Source of the DNA: Camelus bactrianus
Taxonomy: Eukaryota; Chordata; Mammalia; Artiodactyla; Camelidae
Length of the DNA stretch: 64,000 nucleotides
Assembly: GCF_048773025.1 (NCBI RefSeq)
Contig: NC_133562.1
Location: 22,735,001-22,799,000, forward strand
Direction of reading: 5' to 3'
The notes beneath the pieces are model-generated. The model was not told where the DNA came from and made no database searches. It worked only from the letters and a program-made list of their open reading frames with translations. Shown here one piece after another: positions 11,890 through 25,169 of this stretch (positions within the stretch are counted from its first letter, which is position 1; every line of letters begins with the position of its first letter). Made by a program: the position numbers and the translations under genes.

Positions 11890-14800
11890 TAATCCACTCA
11901 AAAGTACATTCTGAAATGGGTAAGCCAGTAGATGAGAATTCTATTTCCAGGGCACAGCTGCACATACATATCTGCATTACTGCGTGCCTTGCGCACACAG
12001 TCTCGCATTTTGGCTACTGCTATATTTCAAATGGCCTTTGCAATCTTATAAATAATGTTTGCCTGGGCAGCAGCTGATACGTATAATATGGTTGTTTATA
12101 TATCTGTACATGTACCATGGACTGTATTTTCTCTTCTCAGGTCTCTGTGGATTTTGCCACAAGCATCCAATGTTGGTGTAATTTTTACAGCCCATTGTGA
12201 TGTTGTGATATTTGTTTTAGGTCACTTTTTGTCAGTCTCTGTTGAAGGTTGACTCTGAAGCACAGTGTTAGAAAAATAAAAATATGATTTTTTTTAATTT
12301 TCTGCATCACTAAATAGTGCAGGTAGCACTTGTGCACCATACTTCTGTGACACATAGAACCTGGCCTATTTCTCGCTTATTCTTATTATATTAATTTTAT
12401 TTTTTATTTTATTATGCACTTTTTATAACTCATAAAATACATTACTGATCAATATATTAAAAATCTTACACTACCATTTCCTTGGTTACTTTAAAACCCT
12501 GAAACGATAATACATTTATTTTGAAAACTCATATGCTTATTCATGATAATTTGATTGGTCTAAAATAACAACATCAACTGCACGTACATTAGTGAAGCTT
12601 CCAAAGCACAAAACCCAGACATTGTCATTATAACCAGCTGTTTGGCATGAAGAGTTTGAAAAGGCCACTGAGGACCGTGGGGACAATGTTTCTCTCCAAA
12701 TGAAGCAGGATGGGGATAAAATGCAATGCTCAGAGTGAGCTACCATATGAAATTGATCCAATTCTGCTGGTTGATAAGTCTTACTATTGAACATACTTAA
12801 TATTTTCATGAGAAAAATCAAAAGATCTATTTTATAAATGAGGGCATTAAGGCACAACATGAAAAGTAGTAGAGGTTTTCCCCTCTGTTGCTTACCTACC
12901 TTTATAAATACACCACTAGAAAATGAGTCCCACAGGTGTTGATGGAATTGATAAGCCCCTGAGGCCACACTGAAAAAAAAAATCTGATAATACTGAGTGA
13001 ATTGAACTATGTTTACACCGCATGCATTTTGGTTAATCCTTTGACCATGCTGAGACCACGTACTTCGATGGTCTCATCTCTAACCCAGCACGGGCACTCT
13101 GGTAGCATCCCAAAGTGATGGAAAAGAAAGGAGAATGAGTCATTGTGGCATTTAAAATCTGCAAAGGTTTTGAAACTCCTTGAAGACAAAAACCTCTGTG
13201 AAGTTATCTGAGATTCTACAGACGGATTCTCTCTTCTTTACGCATCTCATACACTGTAATTTCCCCAAAATTTCTGATCAACTTGGTAACACCAGGGCAC
13301 AAGATTTTTCAAAGCACTTAACAATTTAGCAATGAGAAATAGTGCTTCATTTGTCTATTTTTATAAAGAACAACGCCCTTCCTCTTCTAATACAAATGTT
13401 TTCATTATTCATCGTCTTCTCAAGCTCAGTTGAACACATGACTCATAATTGAGAGTTGGTTCTTTATGGATGTTGCATCATCTGATGGCTTTGAGTGAGG
13501 ATGATGGTGCAGAATATATTAAGAATCCACATCAGTCGGTGGGTCTGCAGATGAAATAACTGGAAATGAGTGAATCACCAAGGGTAGCTTCTGGCTTCTG
13601 TGAGCAATTCCATTTCCCATTTGCACTAATGCATCTTTGTCTCAAATAGCTGTGGACTTTAATAGGATAACAGAATCATATAATTTTAGAGCTGAGAGAG
13701 ACTTCAGAAATTTTGATACCCTCTTCTTTAAAATCTTAGTGAGGACACACATACTTAGTCTAGTTAAGAGTTTAGGTTCAAGGCCACATAGCATGGTTGT
13801 ATCCAGTCTGAACCACCGTCTTTGTTTTTTCTTCCGCATCCAATGTATGTCCTTCACAAATAACTTTTACAGTTTCTGTATTTGATGAATTCAGTACAGT
13901 TCATCTATTTCTTTATTGGTAACCATCCAAGGAAGTAGAAGCAACTTTAAGTTATATTACTATATTTACAGTTCTATGAAAATATTGAGAAAATAAGTTT
14001 TTTTTTAATTTTCAAGATATTTGAACATACTTTTTCCAGCTATGTGCAATATTAAGAAAGGAAAAAATAAAATCTATTTCCTACATGGTGAAAGTCAACT
14101 GGGAGAATCCAAACAGATGTATAATATTCCACTAAAAACTGTCCCCATTATCATCTAAAATTAAAATGCTCCTCCTAGTTAATAAGCATTCTTCTTGTTG
14201 CTTCTCTGTGTGCATTGATATTTCTGAGATCAATATGTAATTTAGTATCAGTATGTTTAATCACAATCAGCCAGAGTACTGTGTTTAGCTGAACCTATAA
14301 AATGTACTGTAATGATTCTAAAATGTTTAATTTAAGGATCACTGCCTCTGTGCATACAAATCAGAGAACTGTATTTAATTATTGATAACAATTAGTACAC
14401 AGAAGCAGACAAACACCATCTGGTGGTAAGAATGGTTCTATAGTTCCCCCCTTTCACTCTTGGCTCTAATGTAATGCATCATTGATTGAGTTTCCCCAAG
14501 TAAGAACACTGATTTTCTTATACCGCAAGTACTAGAATTTTTGTCCCTTTGAACCCCACCGTATCAAAAACCATTGATCTTTGAGCTAAGATAAAATTAT
14601 CAGAACTCTGGAGTGGTCCTAAGCTTGGTTGTCGTAATCAGACCTCAATGAAATTTTTCAGTAAGAACTCCTCACTCTGTATGCATCTCATGAATAATAA
14701 TGAGCGATGTTAAAACGGTTGGACCTCAAGGTCAGACGTTCAGAGCAAAAAGCGATGTTCAATATAGCAAATGCCAAATATTAGCTAATATTTTATTCAG

Positions 14801-17160
14801 AGAAGAACCGTTGAGCATGTGCACACATGTGTGAACCCCGTGCGTGTATGCTGATACATGGCTTAAGTAGACAATCTTATATAATAAAATATAAAAAATA
14901 TAATAAAAGTATCTGAAATGAGGCTAGAGGAAGCTACTACATCCTCTCTTAAAGGGATCCACCATTACCATCTCACCTCTGTATACCTTTATTCCCTCAT
15001 CACTTCCGCTTCAAACTCATATAGGACTGTGTCACCCAGGGCCCAAGCATGTCTCCTCTTTCTTCTTTGTTCTTATTTTTTAACGCAACTTGTGAACTCA
15101 ATGCACATGGGAAGCATTGAGCTGTATGGGTGTTAATGTCTCGATCCCCTTGGTACTTGAGGTGGCTGAGCTGGACCCAAGGCAGCTCAGTGTCCCAGGC
15201 CGTCACCTCCAGCATCGAGGAGCCTCATCCAAGACTCCTCAGACCAGGGTTTCATGGTTCTTCGTAAGGTCTCCATTTCCACAAGCAAAGTGGGTAAAAT
15301 CAGGCTTGCTGTTGTTCCACCCCACTAAACAGAGCGCAGAATCCCTGCCCTGCAAACGCCTCCTTCAGCAACCAGTGACTGTGTTAACAGTCTCATGGGT
15401 GGGAGGCCTAAGGACCTTCTGGAAGAACTTGTGGGTCTTGTGTAAAGAACACAGCGCCTGGTCAAGCTGCAACTAGAATGAAGGATGAAGGCTTGAGAGA
15501 GGTCCCAAACCGAGGTCTCAAATCGGATTATACCTAATTTGGGTATCTCTGTTTTCACATATACCAGCTACTTCCCTTCACTTCAAGTTGACATGTCTTT
15601 GGTAGAGTCCAAAGCGGAGCACTGAATCAGTTAGAGCAAACAGCAGCAACCCCGTTCATGGTCTGAGGAGGCAGGGCAGGGTATGGAAGCAGGAAATTCC
15701 ACATTGCGTCATAGTTCTGGGCAATTTGCCCATTCACACTGGGGTCTACTCTCGTGGTAAGAAGGGTGTGCAGGAGGCCTAAAGCCCCACACAAGTTATT
15801 GGGCGTCAGCATAAGATGCTAGCCTGAAAGGAGATCTCTAACAGCAAGAAGAGTGCCTGAGAATTTCCGGAGAGTTGTAGGAAATCAAAACCCAAGCCCA
15901 GGTCTCTGGCTTAGTAATGTGGATTTAGGCCCCATAATGCAAAGCCTGGGGGTCTGTGGTGATGTCTCAAGGGCCACTGGCAAGGGCAGTAGCTAATCAG
16001 TGGAAGTCCGGGCCCCCCAGCCAGGCCTTCATCTGCTTTACCTAATTTGCATAATGGATCTCTCTTTTTATCTATTGTGCACAGTAGACTTCCATGAAAT
16101 ATTTTATTTGATGAGAGTTCAGTCATTTAAAAATCTCCTAAAAAAGTATCTGACCGGTCTTCAAGGGTAATAGGAATGCAGCATTTCACAAAGCAGACCT
16201 GGATTCTGCTCAGGTGAGCAGCGTGCTTTACTTCCCAAGATGAATGGTGGCACATGGGCTTCTGCTGTTTTGGGACAAGTTCAGGAACTGAGGGAGCCTC
16301 TGCAGAGGTGGCTGTCTAGGAAAGAGAAGAGCAAGGAGACAGGCAGGAGCTGCCGTGAAGATACACTGACTACTCCTATAGGCAATAAAGAACGACGAGA
16401 GGGTTGGGTGCGTGGGCTGGTATATGCTGTGCTCTTAGAGGCTAAGGTTGAAGAATTAGACCCCTGTATGTGACTTCTGCCAGGTGCAGATTAGCAGACT
16501 TTGATTTATGGAAAGGTCCATGGATTCTTTACCCGAATCACTGAATTAACCCAATTTCCCTGAGGAGGTTAAAAACATCATAGGCCACTGTACTATTTTC
16601 TTTATATAATATCCCTGAACAACAGATAATTGTAACCAGAGCTGTTCATGAAATACTCATTTACTCAAACAGGCCTTAAGAAAAGTTGAGAGCAATGATA
16701 TAACTGCAGTGGGGCAACCTTTTTCAGAAGGTCATGTCCATGTGGGTGATACAGCGTGTCACTGTACTTCCCCGTTATCTCACCTAACTGCTCCGTATTG
16801 GAATTCAGTGTCTCACATATCAAATAAGCTTAATAAACATGGACAATATTATTAAACACAATATCAGGAAGAAACTTCTTCCACTTTCAGATATTTTACA
16901 TTAACTAACTCGTTAATTTGTAGCAGATAAAAACTGTGTGTGGGGGTTGTTGTGATAAAATTAGAAATATATGTTTTGTCTTTGTCTATGGTTTGTAGCA
17001 TACAAGATTCCAAAATCTTTGGAGTTTTCTTAGTGATAGTGGCGATAAGAGCATCTTGTGTTATAAAAATCTCATCTTTGCCCCTGGCTTCTGACAAATC
17101 CTTACAATGAGTGATGAGTGCCTTGGTAAATTAATAAGATGCCTCTCGGCTGAATGAGTC
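11890..17160. other. Mostly unassigned sequence, possible old SINE scraps
   Basis: About 5.3 kb with no gene I can support. Two stretches look like ancient SINE remnants: 12,770-12,900 (MIR-like 'aatgagggcattaaggcaca' phrase) and 13,655-13,850 (a 'gaatcatataattttagagctgagag' type mammalian repeat). The longest open frames are 12,537-12,968 (-), 15,117-15,476 (+) and 15,627-15,812 (-). They match no family I know and lack convincing exon borders. Confidence 0.4.
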
Positions 17161-17164
17161 TTAG

Positions 17165-17515
17165 ATCACTTCAGGGCGGGGACTGGTCCCTAGAAAATCC
17201 AACCATTAGAGGGTTGGAACTTTCAGCCCTATCCCCAGACCACCAGGGAGGACAGTGAGCTCCTTGTCAATGACCAATGATCTAACTGATCATGACCACA
17301 CAACGGGACCTCTGTAAAACCCCTGAACAACAGGGTTTGGAGAGCTTCTGGAGTGGTGACCACATCTAGGTGCTGGAAGGGTGACATGGAGACCTAAGTC
17401 CCCTTCATCGTACCTTGTCCTGTTCATCTCTTCCTCTGAGTAATAAATGCCAGAATTGAACTGAATTGTAGGTCACTGAGTTGGTACCAAGAGTTGGAGA
17501 ATTGATTGGTGTGAA
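17165..17515 (+). repeat. Solo LTR of an ancient endogenous retrovirus (fossil)
   Basis: Phrases such as 'ggttggaactttcagccc', 'agggtttggagagcttctgg' and 'ggtgctggaagggtgacatgg' match a mammalian-wide ERV LTR that I recognise but cannot name surely. An AATAAA signal lies at about 17,441 in plus sense. No internal retroviral sequence is attached, so it reads as a solo LTR. Old, judging by divergence. Confidence 0.55.
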
Positions 17516-17984
17516 AAAAAAAATCCCACACATATTTGGTGTCAGAAGTATTTTAAGTAGAAACAGCAGTCTGCATTCAGGTGGCTACTGGTTAACCACG
17601 GTACGGTTCATGTGAAAGCTCTGTGTCTCCTTATGGAGAATCCCTTTTAGATCTGTGTCAACAAAGACATGGATGACACTCACTGAACATGGTCACTGGG
17701 CCTATGAGATATCTTAACAAGAAATAAGTGTCTCAGTCTTGAGAGTTTCATGACTTTGATGGGGAAAACGATATAAGTTTAATCTGTGTGATAACTTGAA
17801 ATGGTGAAAAGAGTGCTTGACTGATAAGGCGGAAAGGGACAACCTATTCACCAAACTTGTGAACAGTTTTTCTTCCTAGGGACACAGCTGGATGACATTC
17901 TCCAGTCTTTCTTGGCATTAAACTTAGTTTTGCAAAGGTAATGTGAGTGGAAGTGATGTATGCCACTTCTGGGCCAGGCCTGTA

Positions 17985-18285
17985 TAAGTCTTTTTATTTT
18001 TAATTGAAGTACAGTCAGTTACCATGTGTCAATTTCTGGTGTACAGCACGATGTCCCAGTCATGCATACACACACATATATTCATTTTCCTATTTTTTCA
18101 TTAAAGGTTATTATGAGATATTGAACATAGTTCCCTGTGCTATATAGAAGAAACTTTTTTTTAAATCAATTTTTATATATAGTGGCTAACATTTGTAAAT
18201 CTCAAACTCTCAAATTTATCCCTTCCTGCCCCCTTTCCTCAGCAGCCGTAAGATTATTTACTATGTCTGTGAGTTTGTTGCTTTG
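17985..18285 (-). mobile_element. 5'-truncated L1 3' end (antisense)
   Basis: In minus sense this is the L1 3' UTR, with the poly(A)-side end at about 17,990. It contains the family phrases around 18,025-18,060 and 18,125-18,145. It is shorter and more diverged than the copies at 5.6 or 42.8 kb. Confidence 0.75.
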
Positions 18286-18289
18286 TGCA

Positions 18290-20475
18290 GATAAAGACAG
18301 TGATTTTGGAAGCTACTGGTGAAGCCTATATCCTTTACTCACGCTTAGGAAGAAATTGCCCTCCAATTAGGAGTACCTACTTTCTACTTTAGATTGAGAA
18401 GCTTCTACCATGCTACTGATTATGAATTTTAATTAATTTAGCTTGTGTTTTGAAGACTCGAATTCTGGTATGTGCTCTATCATCAGATGATGACGAGGCT
18501 TAAACTCAGATGAGGCATTTAGTCTCGCCATAGCCGAGCATCCTCACCTGTAGAATGGCACTAAGGATGCTTTTTCAGCCATCATACAAGATCACAAGAG
18601 CGCTCTAATAAAATAATGGATCTGAGAGAACACTGAACAGCATGGCATATGATCTGTGTGCAAAGCACTATAATGTAATTTAAGATGCCCAGGTTCTTAA
18701 GTGACCAGTAAACTGAATTAATGCCTCCGATCTGAACAAAAGATCCTGCTTTTTCTACGTATGAATGACTTCCTGCTCAGTTTCTAACATTTTAATTAGT
18801 ATAGATGAAGCTATATTCAGATATTCTAAAAAGATAATTATCGCATGGTCCCATATAGTCCTGCTTCTCACACCACATCATGGAGATACTCTCCCATGCA
18901 TGGTTGTTCAAAAGGAAAACCCTAAATTAAAAACTTAAGTCAATCATAATCTAAACCATAAATTCACTCAGGCCTGAATTAGATTAATCTCACTGAAAAA
19001 AATCCCAAAGTGCATCAATATGATGTTATATGGCCTGACTCTGAAAACCCACATCAATGCTTTCAAATTCCTTAATCCACTCTTCCATTTAGTTTTTTAG
19101 AATTGTTTTCACAAGTGGAACTGCATAAGTAAAGTTCAATGTATGTATTTTTAACCTAAAGGGTAGCAACATTGATTTAAATTTTCAATAGGATGTATAA
19201 AAAGAAGCACTAGCTTTAAAATCCACACTGTTAAAAATTACCTGATGGAACAAGACGAAGCAAGCTATACCTGAGGCCTCCCTACAGATGTTCCAACATT
19301 TCACCTCCATCATTCCAGCCCCAGTTCCCCATTCATCTTCTCTAGCAGCACCACTACAGCGCCGCAAGCTCACTTCTATAATGTTGCATTATTTTTAAGT
19401 ATAGACCGTTTTTAAATTATTTTTTACTTTACGAAAAAGATATTATGTATCTTTTGAGGATAACTGTTTCCATTTAATATTTTATGGCTAAGATTTATTC
19501 CTATGAGGCTACATCACTCTAGTTTATTTGTTTTGATGGTTTTATAATGTGGTGGTCAGAATAATGACAGCCTAAGTGTCCTTGTCTTAAAACTCAGAAC
19601 GTAGAAATATGTTAATTACATGGCAAAGGATTATTAAGGTTGTAGATGGAAATGAGATTGCTAAGCACCTTGAGATTTGGAGGATAAACTTGTAGAGATG
19701 CAGTGATGTTGAGAATTTAATAGAAAATGCCTGTAAGAAAAAAGTGAGGAGGAAGCCATGCAAGGCTGGCAGAGCTGTCAGATCTTGATGCAAGTCTGAC
19801 TCAGTGAAGGAAAGATGAAACAAAGTTTGGGTATAAGTATCCTAGACCACCACATAATATAAAGAATGCTTGAAAAAGCCTTTAAGGAATCCTCAAGCCA
19901 AAGCCAGCATCAGAGTAGCAAGTGTTTTCTAGGAATGCGTCTGCCTTAGAGTGGATGCTGAACTTGGTCACTGGCTGGAAGCGCCCATGGGAGCCATGGC
20001 CTCCGTGCAAAATCAGTCATGGCCATTAGTTCAGTAGCTCAAGCTCTTAGTCAGTTATGTTCCCTGTGTTTGGAGGTCCATAAAGCCTTTTCTCATAGCT
20101 GCCATCAAGCCAGGAAGTGTTTGAATTTCAGATTTCTGGCCCATCAATGATGGGAATTTTCAAAGTGGAGAATGATGTGGTCAGAGTGGAATTTTGGAAG
20201 GTGACATAAGCTTCGTAGTTTTTGTGGACAAAGAACACACAGCAGATATAAGCTTTGCTAATAAGAAATGACAACCACTTTTTTAAAAGTAAAACTTAAG
20301 CACTTGTATGAGGTTGAAGAATGATAAAACTACTCCTTACTCCCTTTGAGTTCTGAAATCTTGTTATGGATCAGGTTTCCTTCATATTTATGACATCAAT
20401 TTAGACTTGAGTTAGGAAAATTCTTTTTTGTATAGGACCTGAGAATAACTGTTACAGATTTGGGGAGTTAGCTAG
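18290..20475. other. Mostly unassigned sequence
   Basis: No supported gene. The stretch 18,480-18,690 has a weak MIR-like order ('cctgtagaatggcactaagga' through 'gtgcaaagcactataat'). The stretch 19,555-19,810 resembles a mammalian-wide repeat ('aatatgttaattacatggcaaa'), family not named. An imperfect 18-bp duplication (17 of 18 identical) lies just beyond, at 20,708-20,725 and 20,746-20,763. Confidence 0.4.
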
Positions 20476-20479
20476 TGTC

Positions 20480-20632
20480 TATGACAATTATTTAACCCTG
20501 CTTTATAGTGTGAAAACATCCCTAGATAGTTCATAAAAGAAGAGGCATGGCTGTACTCCAGTAAAATTGTATTTACCAAAACAGTTGTCTGCCACATGCT
20601 GTAGTCTGCTGACCGCTGATTTAGACATTTCA
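20480..20632 (-). repeat. hAT-type DNA transposon fragment, mammalian-wide
   Basis: The phrases 'aggcatggctgtactccag' and 'gtagtctgctgaccgctg' match a very common short mammalian repeat whose ends carry CAGGGGTCGGCAAACT-like inverted repeats, the hAT pattern. Only one terminal region is recognisable. The strand is arbitrary for such a palindromic-ended element. Confidence 0.5.
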
Positions 20633-20634
20633 AG

Positions 20635-21830
20635 TAATCAAATACATATACATAATTGGTTTTATCAGGTCATTCTAAAGTTCAAGTCAGCATGGTAAAT
20701 ATGAATAAGGAGTCATATCTAGGGACTAATTAGGGACTCCTAATGAGGAGTCATATTTAGGGAATTGCAAAACATAAATCTCATTAGGTAACCAAGGCCC
20801 AAATCTTGAAATATCATTATGTTCAATTCTGAGGAATTTGCTATTATCCATGGGAAGTCATTGCCACATTTAATGCAGGGAAATGACATTAAAAATCACA
20901 GGCGCAAAGAGAAAGGGCGGTGAACCTAGAGATGAAAGAAGTAAGAAATTGTGCGAAAATCAGGTTAACAAATTATGAGAGCCTAATTAAAAAGGGAGTG
21001 GCTGTGGTTAATTGAGAGGAAGGAGTGGATTAGAAAGCTCTAAAAGGTCCAGAATGCTTAGAATTTAGGAAACTTACATGTAGAAAATACGGAAGGGGAA
21101 GTATGCTAGAACGAACCAGAGCTTTATATAGACTCGAGCCGCTGGGTGAACAGTGGTGTCCTTCACTAAAAGAAGACGCACAAAATGACTATCTGATTTA
21201 ACAGGGTCAGATGAGGGATTTCTTCGAGGAGTTTGAATTGTCAGTGGGAGGTTGAAATGGAACTGTCTAGCTGGCAGCTGTTTGCTTAAGTTACTCAGTC
21301 ATGTGTAATGTAAGGTTTAATAGCAATTGTTTAAGACCTATTTGGAAAAAAAAAAAAATGTTGCCTGCCCTTGTAAGGGAGTTGAACAATAATTAAGACC
21401 AAAGCTGACAGAGAGAGCCTTTCACAAGGATTTTTATGTTAATTTCCTTAATCTCCAACACCATTCTCATCTTAGTATATATTACAATTCTTACATTTAT
21501 TAGAGAGGAGAAAACAAAAAATTGCCCTGGAGAAGTTGCTACCATAAGGTCACATTTTCTTGTGCATTCTAAAGCTCGGTCGTCTAAAATCTAGATTTTA
21601 TATACCAATCACATTTCTTTCCAACATCTTTGTTTAAGAAGGGTTATGTCTGATCCTGATTTGACTAGAAGAAAATAGACAAAGAGTGAATATAATGAAC
21701 ATATCTGATAGCTATTCAAAGTCATTTTCTTTAAAGTGAAATTTTGCTTTTCCAAACACCTCCCTGCTCCCAACTATGGAGCTATTAATGCTATTTTAAT
21801 ATTATGCCATAATAATCATCATAATCATAA
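20635..21830. other. Unassigned sequence
   Basis: I see no gene or named repeat here. An A-run lies at about 21,345-21,358. The 18-bp local duplication at 20,708-20,763 is the only structure noted. Confidence 0.4.
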
Positions 21831-21834
21831 TCAT

Positions 21835-22075
21835 AATAAACCTAACATATATGCTGCTTCAGTATGCCTGGCACTAACATAAGTGCTTTATATTTATTAA
21901 TTCATTAATTCCCCAAACCACCCAAGGAGGTACCTACTATTATCTTTGTTCAGAGATGAGAAAAGTAGGAAGCTGTAAAGCTTGCATTCAGCTTATATGT
22001 CGTAGAACTGGATATGTACCCACACAATGTGATTTCAGAGTCCACATTCTTGTCTACTACACTGCATCTCAAAAC
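21835..22075 (+). repeat. MIR SINE
   Basis: It follows the MIR order in sense: 'gcctggcactaacataagtgc', then 'attaattcattaattcccc', 'aggaggtacctactattatc', 'agatgagaaaagtaggaagc', and an end near 'gtctactacactgcatctc'. MIRs are ancient tRNA-derived SINEs spread by L2. The divergence here fits that age. Confidence 0.8.
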
Positions 22076-22079
22076 CATG

Positions 22080-23370
22080 TACTATCCTGAAAATCATACA
22101 ATTAACAACATAAACTGACATTATTTCTGCCAATCCTGTCATTTTCTTGAATAAAATTCAAACTCATCAGCTTGGAATATAAATGAGGTCCAAATACTTC
22201 TGCAGCGTAACCTCTCTCCAGTCTACCAGAAAGTTCTTCTAACTGAGCCTTGCTGCTCGTATGGCCCTACTGAATGTCTCCATGATTAGATTCATATCCT
22301 TATGACAACTGAGATCACGACCAGATACACGAAATTGGTCTGCATCTCTGTCTTCTAAAAAAAACATGGATGACTCAATTTTAGGGTAGTGTCTCAATTA
22401 CGTTTCCATTTCAGTAACTCACAGACACTTGAAATGCACAGATTGAAAAATAAAGAGCACACTATTATCTCTAATTATTTAAAATCTCAGTTTTTATTTA
22501 GAGCACATGGTGTGGTTAATTTACAAATGTTTAATTAAAGAAAGCACTCCACTTCTGGGCTTCTTCACGTCTTGAGATCCTTACCTGTGGAACCACATGT
22601 CACTTTTGATTGTATTATGTAAATATTTATTTATAGTCAAACTTGTGCCACAGATACACACTCACACACACACACACAAATGTATGTGTGCACATGGATA
22701 GCACAGTCCTTTTGATTGCACGAGTAGCTCAAGGATGGCCACATTATTCTGTATTTTACTATGATCATTTAGTGTAACTATCTGTGAGGCAACATAAAAA
22801 CAGGCTATTTTTAGAGAAAACCTCTTTAGGGAATCTCTTCTGTTAACTCCTTTGCATAATCAGTTTCATTTCAGAAAAAAAAAATTGTGAGGTGTTCAAA
22901 TATGCATTATTTTTGATTTTATGTCCTTTGCCTACAGGGTAGCAAAATAGAATGGGGGGAAAAATGACTGGCTTGGTTCTAGCACTAGCTTATTCCATGC
23001 ATTCCTTAGTTTAATATGCATGCACTGAACACTTACCCATCTGTCTTCAGAAATCTTACAATCTAGTTGAAGATATAGAAGACATAATCATTCATTCAAT
23101 AGTGTATCCAATCCACAAGTATTTATTGTGTCTATAATAAGCTTCAATGTACTTTGCATTTTATTACCCTCATAAACAATGAACTGTAATGGATTTTATT
23201 AAGTCTTCTGAGGGGGTCACGTATTACGAGAAAGAATAAGTTTGATACAATGTGTTGTAATTGCACAATGATGAGACATCCTTGTGTTCTAAGAGGGTGA
23301 CTGGAAGAGCAAGAAACAATCTTGCAAATGAGACTGAATTTAAAGGGTGAATCCTTATTCATATGATCTT
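22080..23370. other. Unassigned sequence with a short CA repeat
   Basis: No gene is supported. A short CA-rich run lies at 22,655-22,679. The stretch 23,090-23,135 has the 'ttcattcaatagtgtatcc..aagtatttattgtg' pattern seen at MIR/L2 ends, too short to name. Confidence 0.35.
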
Positions 23371-23379
23371 AGAGAACTA

Positions 23380-24302
23380 ACAACGTTCTTGAACCCAGAT
23401 AAATTCATCTGGAAAGGAGTAAGATTTTACCAGAGACTATACAAACTCTCTTGTGTGTTTAAAATAGCAATTGTACAAATGTATGCAAATAAAGGAAATA
23501 TACCTAATGGAAATCAACAATATTCTCCCTTAGGCTTAAGATTTGGGGGAAAATAAAAAGCTTAGCGCTAGACTGTAAAGAACCTCAAATATCAAACTAA
23601 GGAATTTATGCATTTCACATATATCAATTGTCACCAGTTTCAGCATCCTTTCATCATTAAAAAGTATAGGACAATCCCCACCACATGAATATTTATTCAT
23701 TTATGAATTATAGACACATGAAGCAAATACTTTCAATCTCAATATAATTCTCCAGAGTCTAGATAAACAGGGAATAATTTCCAATTCATTTTATAAACTC
23801 CATATCTACACCTCTCAAAATATTAGAAAGAAAAATGGTAAGACCAATTTTGATCAAGAACATAAATGACAACATTTTAACAAAATGTTAATAAACTGAA
23901 TGTCCCAATACATTTTAAAGAATGGTAAAGTTGAATTAAATCCAGAAAAGTAAATTTGGTTTACCCTTAGGGTAGTCAAGTCATATAATTCAATACATTA
24001 AATAATTAAAAGAAAAAAATCTACAATAGACATAAAAAAAAATCATTCGATAAAATTCAACAACCCACTGATGATAAAAACAAAACAAAACTCAACTTTT
24101 TGGCAAACTAGGAATGGAAGAGAACTTTTTTTATTATGATTAAAAGTACCTACAAAATTTTCAAGGTAAACCTCATACTAAATGATATTTTCTTTATAAT
24201 TAGAAACAAGATAATACACTGTATTCTCACTTATTTAATAATATACTAGAGATCTTGGTAGGAAGAACCTGTAGAAATATGATTATTGAGCAGCAAGACA
24301 TT
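23380..24302 (+). repeat. Old L1 ORF2 fragment hosting the CAPN2 retrocopy
   Basis: In plus sense the stretch 23,990-24,270 follows L1 ORF2 reverse transcriptase sequence. The 'gataaaattcaacaaccc' phrase at about 24,050 marks the segment just after the catalytic region. The left half is more diverged. The calpain retrocopy begins right after it, and L1 ORF2-like sequence reappears at about 27.74 kb. Confidence 0.55.
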
Positions 24303-24338
24303 ACGTTGTCATTATTCTGGTTTGTTTGTTTGTTTTTG

Positions 24339-25169
24339 GCCTGGGCGACTCTTATGTAACAGTGCATTTGGAAGAAGGTACGTCAACAAGGCAGTATTTT
24401 GCTAACGTTGCTGGCATCTTCCCAAGGTGAAGCCGGGAGACGAGCTGGCCTCCTTTTCACAGATGATGCTCTACGACGGCCCCCGACCCATGCACAGACG
24501 CCGGAGGCGGTGAAGGTCGCGGAGCTCTGAGGCAGGTGTCAGCAGCTGCGGACCGGACGCCGGGGTGGGTGAGGGGAATCCCTTCCGTCCTCAGGACACG
24601 CGGTGCATGAGCCCAGATATGCTCCAGGACTTGAGTTAAGACATAACTGCTAACCGATTTTATGTAAAATCTGTCTCTTATTTAACCCAAATGACAGAGC
24701 TGTGCTTCCCACCTGGCCTCTTCAGAAGCCTTCGTGACGTATCATATTTTTCTGTTTTACTCAAGGGAGGTGGTGATCCCTGGACTGCTGTCCATTAAAT
24801 GCCACAGCTGCATTTTTCCCTGATTTAATATTGCTATCAATGGGAAAGTGTGTAAAACTAAACAGCGTGTATACTGTGTACAGACGGAAGGTTTTCTCTA
24901 AGGTTATCGAGGGTTAAGCAACTTACTTGTATTTAGTATAGTAACATGCAAATCTTTTACTTTGATCATCACAATAATGACACTCTGATACCTGGAAGTT
25001 CTGCTTTCTCAAGTAGACAGTATCATTATTTGCAGCTCTAAATATCAGTTTAAGTAAACGTTCCCATAATTTCAAGATCCAGATAAAAAGTTTCTCTGTG
25101 GAGGGTTCGTCCTTGGCTGATTTGCTTTCACGAGAAGTCTTCAGGCAGATTAGGTAGAACTTCAAAGCC
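24339..25169 (-). pseudogene. CAPN2: CAPN2 pseudogene 3' UTR portion
   Basis: This lies downstream of the calpain stop position and continues without break to the decayed poly(A) at 24,319-24,338. I assign it as parental 3' UTR by position inside the duplication, not by recalled sequence. The left third (24,420-24,600) is strikingly CpG-rich. Confidence 0.75.

Noticed and set aside
14405-14425. CCATCTGGTGG motifs here and near 55,694 as possible CTCF-like sites
   Set aside because: A short core without the extended consensus. Two hits in 64 kb are expected by chance and old repeats carry such motifs.
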